A DNA stretch of 16,499 nucleotides, from contig JBBQSD010000137.1 in the NCBI GenBank assembly GCA_038214135.1, positions 1-16,499 on the forward strand, read 5' to 3'. Below, in pieces: positions 14,268 through 16,499 of the stretch. Position numbers and translations under genes: made by a program. The DNA comes from JANLSE01 sp038214135 (GTDB taxonomy: Bacteria > Chloroflexota > Chloroflexia > Chloroflexales > Roseiflexaceae). The stretch's first letter is position 1. The number at the start of each line of letters is the position of its first letter. The notes below the pieces were generated by a model, which saw only the letters and a list, made by a program, of their open reading frames with translations, was not told the origin of the DNA and did no database searches.

Positions 14268-14436
14268 GTAGGGGCGAACCTTGTGTTCGCCCGCCATGGT
14301 CGCACGGCGATACCCGTAGGGGCGAACCTTGTGTTCGCCCGCCTGCGGGTATGTATTGATGGGTGCGGCATCTGTGTTCGCCCGCCATGGTCGCATGGCG
14401 ATACCCAATGTGGGCGAACACGAGGTTCGCCCCTAC
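14268..14436. repeat. Cluster of GTAGGGGCGAAC-type palindromic repeats
   Basis: Two identical 25-base units start at 14268 and 14316 (GTAGGGGCGAAC, CTT, then GTGTTCGCCC). A third partial unit starts near 14359 and an inverted unit lies at 14412-14436. Between them CGCCATGGTCGCA.GGCGATACCC recurs. Each unit can fold through GGGCGAAC/GTTCGCCC. The rest of the 431-base divergent gap (14120-14550) holds no gene; TATGGTA (14482) and TACCATA (14515) form a spaced inverted pair near the downstream gene. Confidence 0.85.
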
Positions 14437-14550
14437 CCATTGTGATGCCATTGCTGTCAATACAGAAAATTCGTCACATCCTATGGTAGCCGATTTCTAT
14501 CGACAGATTTCGTTTACCATAAATGCCGTGTTTTATATAGGGAGAGCATC

Positions 14551-16209
14551 ATGAATCGATTGATACGCTTTATACTGGTCACGGTCTGCTGCGCTTGGTT
14601 GAGCCAGGCTGCACCAATCCAGGCCCAGAACGCCAGCGGCAGGTTGAGCATCCCATCATCCATGATTGCCAGCGATGGTACCTATATTGCCTGGGCTGTG
14701 CCATCTGCTGGCGGTTCGCTGATCTATGCACGTGTGCTTCAGGGTGAGGTGCAGGCACGGTCAATTGGTAGCACTAGTACAGAAGTGACAACCCTGCTGC
14801 TGAGTGATGGTATCGTTGTGTGGGGCACCAGGGAAACCCAAAATGGGTTCTTGAAGCAATCGCTGAATGGCTACAACCTGCTGAACGATACACCTATTCC
14901 TGTTGCTATGCTGGCCTACCAGCCGCTGCTTGTTGGTTCAACACTGTTCTGGTGGGATACACATCCCGATAACCCAGATCGGCAATTTGATGGCAGTACG
15001 GGCACGATCATGCGCCAATCGCTGGCCCCATTGGGCGCAGTTGAGGCGGTGTATCAGACACACTTCGGTATTCTGTTCCCCGGCCAGTTGCGTGCTGCTG
15101 GTGGATGGATTGCATGGAGTGAGTATAGCGGCTTTGCCTATGGGTCGGCAATCTGGAATTTGTTCGCACTGCCACCAAACGGAACCGTGCAGTTGATCAA
15201 AGAGAACATTGGCTGTGCAGATTCGCGGGGCTATGATCGCTTTGCACTGACAGAGACGAGCCTGATCTATAGTAGCTCGGATTGTTATCGCGGGCCGAGT
15301 AATGATGGCAAGCTCAGAATACTGAATTTCGCAACAGGCCAGGAACATGTCAGCGGGCCACAGGGGAATGCGACGCTTTTCGCAGCTGGCCGTTTTGTGC
15401 TGTGGAATAGCTATGGCAACAATAATGATCCATCGCGGCTGTGGGGCTTTGATCCATCCACCAATAGTGCGTTTCAGATCGGTACGGGTGTAACGCCACG
15501 AGCCTACCACAATGGGCTGCTTGTGTGGAGCAGTACGACGGATGGCACGACCGCTGTGAGTTATGCGCCGCTTACCAGCCTCCTGCCGAACGCCCCACGC
15601 ACTGCCGATGATCCAACGCTTATTGGGCGAAACTATTATCCAGAGACAGGCCATACATTGGGTGGAAGCTTCCGTACCTTCTGGAATCGAAGTGGCGGGC
15701 TAGCTGTCTTTGGTTTCCCATTGACCGAGGAGTTCATTCAGCAGAGCCCTGATGCAACCAGTGGCTATGCTGTCCAGTATCTTGAGCGGCAGCGCTATGA
15801 ATATCATCCCGAACATGCCGGAACAGCATATGAAGTCTTGTTAGGCCGCCTGGGCGCGGAGGCACTGGCCCGCAGTGGCCGGATCTGGCAGGATTTCCCA
15901 AAGGCCGATCCATCCACACCGCACTATTATGCCCAAACAGGCCAGGCAATTGCGCCACAATTCTGGGAATATTGGCGCAGCCATGGCCTTGAGTTTGGCG
16001 ACCGAGGTGTGAGTGAGCGTGAGGCACTGGCACTGTGGGGCCTGCCGATCAGCCCACCACAACAAGAACAAACCGAAACGGGCGAGGTTGTGCTTACTCA
16101 ATGGTTTGAACGCGCCCGCTTTGAATACCATCCCGGCAACCCTGCGCCGTATCAGGTGCTGCTGGGCCGCCTTGCTGTTGATCAGGTCGAGAGTTTTGGC
16201 TGGAAGTAG
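14551..16209 (+). CDS. Secreted propeller-like protein with two C-terminal Chloroflexi-type repeat domains
   Basis: The 552-residue protein begins with a signal peptide (hydrophobic 5-20, likely cleavage after IQA at 25). Residues about 30-350 contain recurring short strands with aromatic anchors (YIAWAVPSAGG, GIVVWGT, LLVGSTLFWWD, GWIAWSE, RFVLWNS, GLLVWSS), suggesting a beta-propeller. The C-terminus holds two related domains at about 361-457 and 458-552, sharing YY..TG....., a FW..YW-like segment, a G.P.(S/T) turn, ERxRxEYHP and a YxVLLGRL ending. I associate this repeat with exported Chloroflexi proteins; its ligand is unknown. GGGAGAG precedes the ATG. It is monocistronic and convergent with the downstream GNAT gene, with only 4 bases between the stops. 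Confidence 0.88.
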   Translation: MNRLIRFILVTVCCAWLSQAAPIQAQNASGRLSIPSSMIASDGTYIAWAVPSAGGSLIYARVLQGEVQARSIGSTSTEVTTLLLSDGIVVWGTRETQNGFLKQSLNGYNLLNDTPIPVAMLAYQPLLVGSTLFWWDTHPDNPDRQFDGSTGTIMRQSLAPLGAVEAVYQTHFGILFPGQLRAAGGWIAWSEYSGFAYGSAIWNLFALPPNGTVQLIKENIGCADSRGYDRFALTETSLIYSSSDCYRGPSNDGKLRILNFATGQEHVSGPQGNATLFAAGRFVLWNSYGNNNDPSRLWGFDPSTNSAFQIGTGVTPRAYHNGLLVWSSTTDGTTAVSYAPLTSLLPNAPRTADDPTLIGRNYYPETGHTLGGSFRTFWNRSGGLAVFGFPLTEEFIQQSPDATSGYAVQYLERQRYEYHPEHAGTAYEVLLGRLGAEALARSGRIWQDFPKADPSTPHYYAQTGQAIAPQFWEYWRSHGLEFGDRGVSEREALALWGLPISPPQQEQTETGEVVLTQWFERARFEYHPGNPAPYQVLLGRLAVDQVESFGWK

Positions 16210-16213
16210 TATA

Positions 16214-16499
16214 TTAGTTCAGGCTTCTTTCCATTTCGACATATGTCGGTTCACTGTATTCAGCATGAGAATGAAATGCAATCGGAACATACCCACACGT
16301 CTCGTAATATGCTCGTAGTTTCGTCAACACTAGGCGAACACCAAGGCGAACACGATCAAAGCCGAGATCGCGGGCACGCTGTTCGGCAGCATCGAGCAGC
16401 AGCGTTGCGATGTTCCGATGCCGATATGCAGGGATAACGGCCAGTCGGCCAACATACAGATAGCCATCCTTTGGTGCGTAGAAGATGCATCCCACAGCG
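16214..16499 (-). CDS. GNAT-family N-acetyltransferase (N-terminus cut by window edge)
   Basis: The minus-strand frame is open to the right edge, with 94 residues visible before the stop at 16214. It contains the C-terminal two-thirds of a GNAT domain: strand 4 (GYLYVGRLAVIPAYR), motif A in the form YRHRNIATLLLDAAE, then LGFDRVRLGV and the YYETCGYVPI strand. The acetyl-CoA loop has asparagine where the second glycine of RxxGxG/A is usual. The GTG at 16495 lies within the domain and is not the true start. The family is clear, the substrate unknown. Confidence 0.88.
   Translation of the reverse strand, partial: AVGCIFYAPKDGYLYVGRLAVIPAYRHRNIATLLLDAAEQRARDLGFDRVRLGVRLVLTKLRAYYETCGYVPIAFHSHAEYSEPTYVEMERSLN

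Noticed and set aside
14268..14436. CRISPR-like array of 25-base repeats
   Set aside because: Units are internally palindromic, spacing is irregular, the spacers are themselves repeated, one unit is inverted, and no cas gene is present.

Overview
The window looks like ordinary chromosome from a moderately GC-rich Chloroflexi (Chloroflexota) bacterium, probably Chloroflexales. This is inferred from three things: family content, including a secreted protein with a duplicated C-terminal domain that I associate with this phylum; many short GC-rich palindromic repeats between genes; and a duplicated phosphofructokinase. No search was run, so genus is not assigned. There are no rRNA, tRNA, phage, CRISPR or complete transposon genes.

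Layout. 1-628 (-): a TetR-type regulator cut by the left edge, with a good promoter and an overlapping inverted repeat. 1003-4641 (-): a peptide/amino-acid catabolism cluster reading M20 metallohydrolase, S9 serine peptidase, GNAT acetyltransferase. 4882-5808 (-): inosine-uridine-type nucleoside hydrolase. 6076-6921 (+): YfcE-like metallophosphoesterase, divergent from the hydrolase; a 101-bp MITE-like element sits between them. 7244-9050 (-): a two-gene unit, an alkaline-phosphatase-superfamily metalloenzyme followed by NAD kinase. 9543-10238 (+): VIT1/CCC1-type metal transporter. 10465-10836 (+): a DksA/TraR-like protein lacking all four zinc cysteines. 10938-13178 (-): a two-domain phosphofructokinase with an intact first half and a degenerate second half, as in animal and fungal enzymes. 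13613-14119 (-): a four-helix membrane protein of unknown function whose tail is encoded by a dispersed repeat. 14551-16209 (+): a secreted propeller-like protein with two C-terminal repeat domains. 16214-16499 (-): a GNAT acetyltransferase cut by the right edge.

The functional theme is housekeeping: peptide and nucleoside salvage, NADP supply, glycolytic control and metal handling. The gaps are unusually full of repeats: CCCTCACCCC hairpins, GTAGGGGCGAAC-type palindromes, a roughly 270-bp composite repeat present twice, short tandem repeats and the MITE-like element. I did not find a convincing undescribed multi-gene system. The most informative points are the eukaryote-like PFK, the cysteine-less DksA protein, the MITE-like element and the composite repeat that supplies coding sequence.
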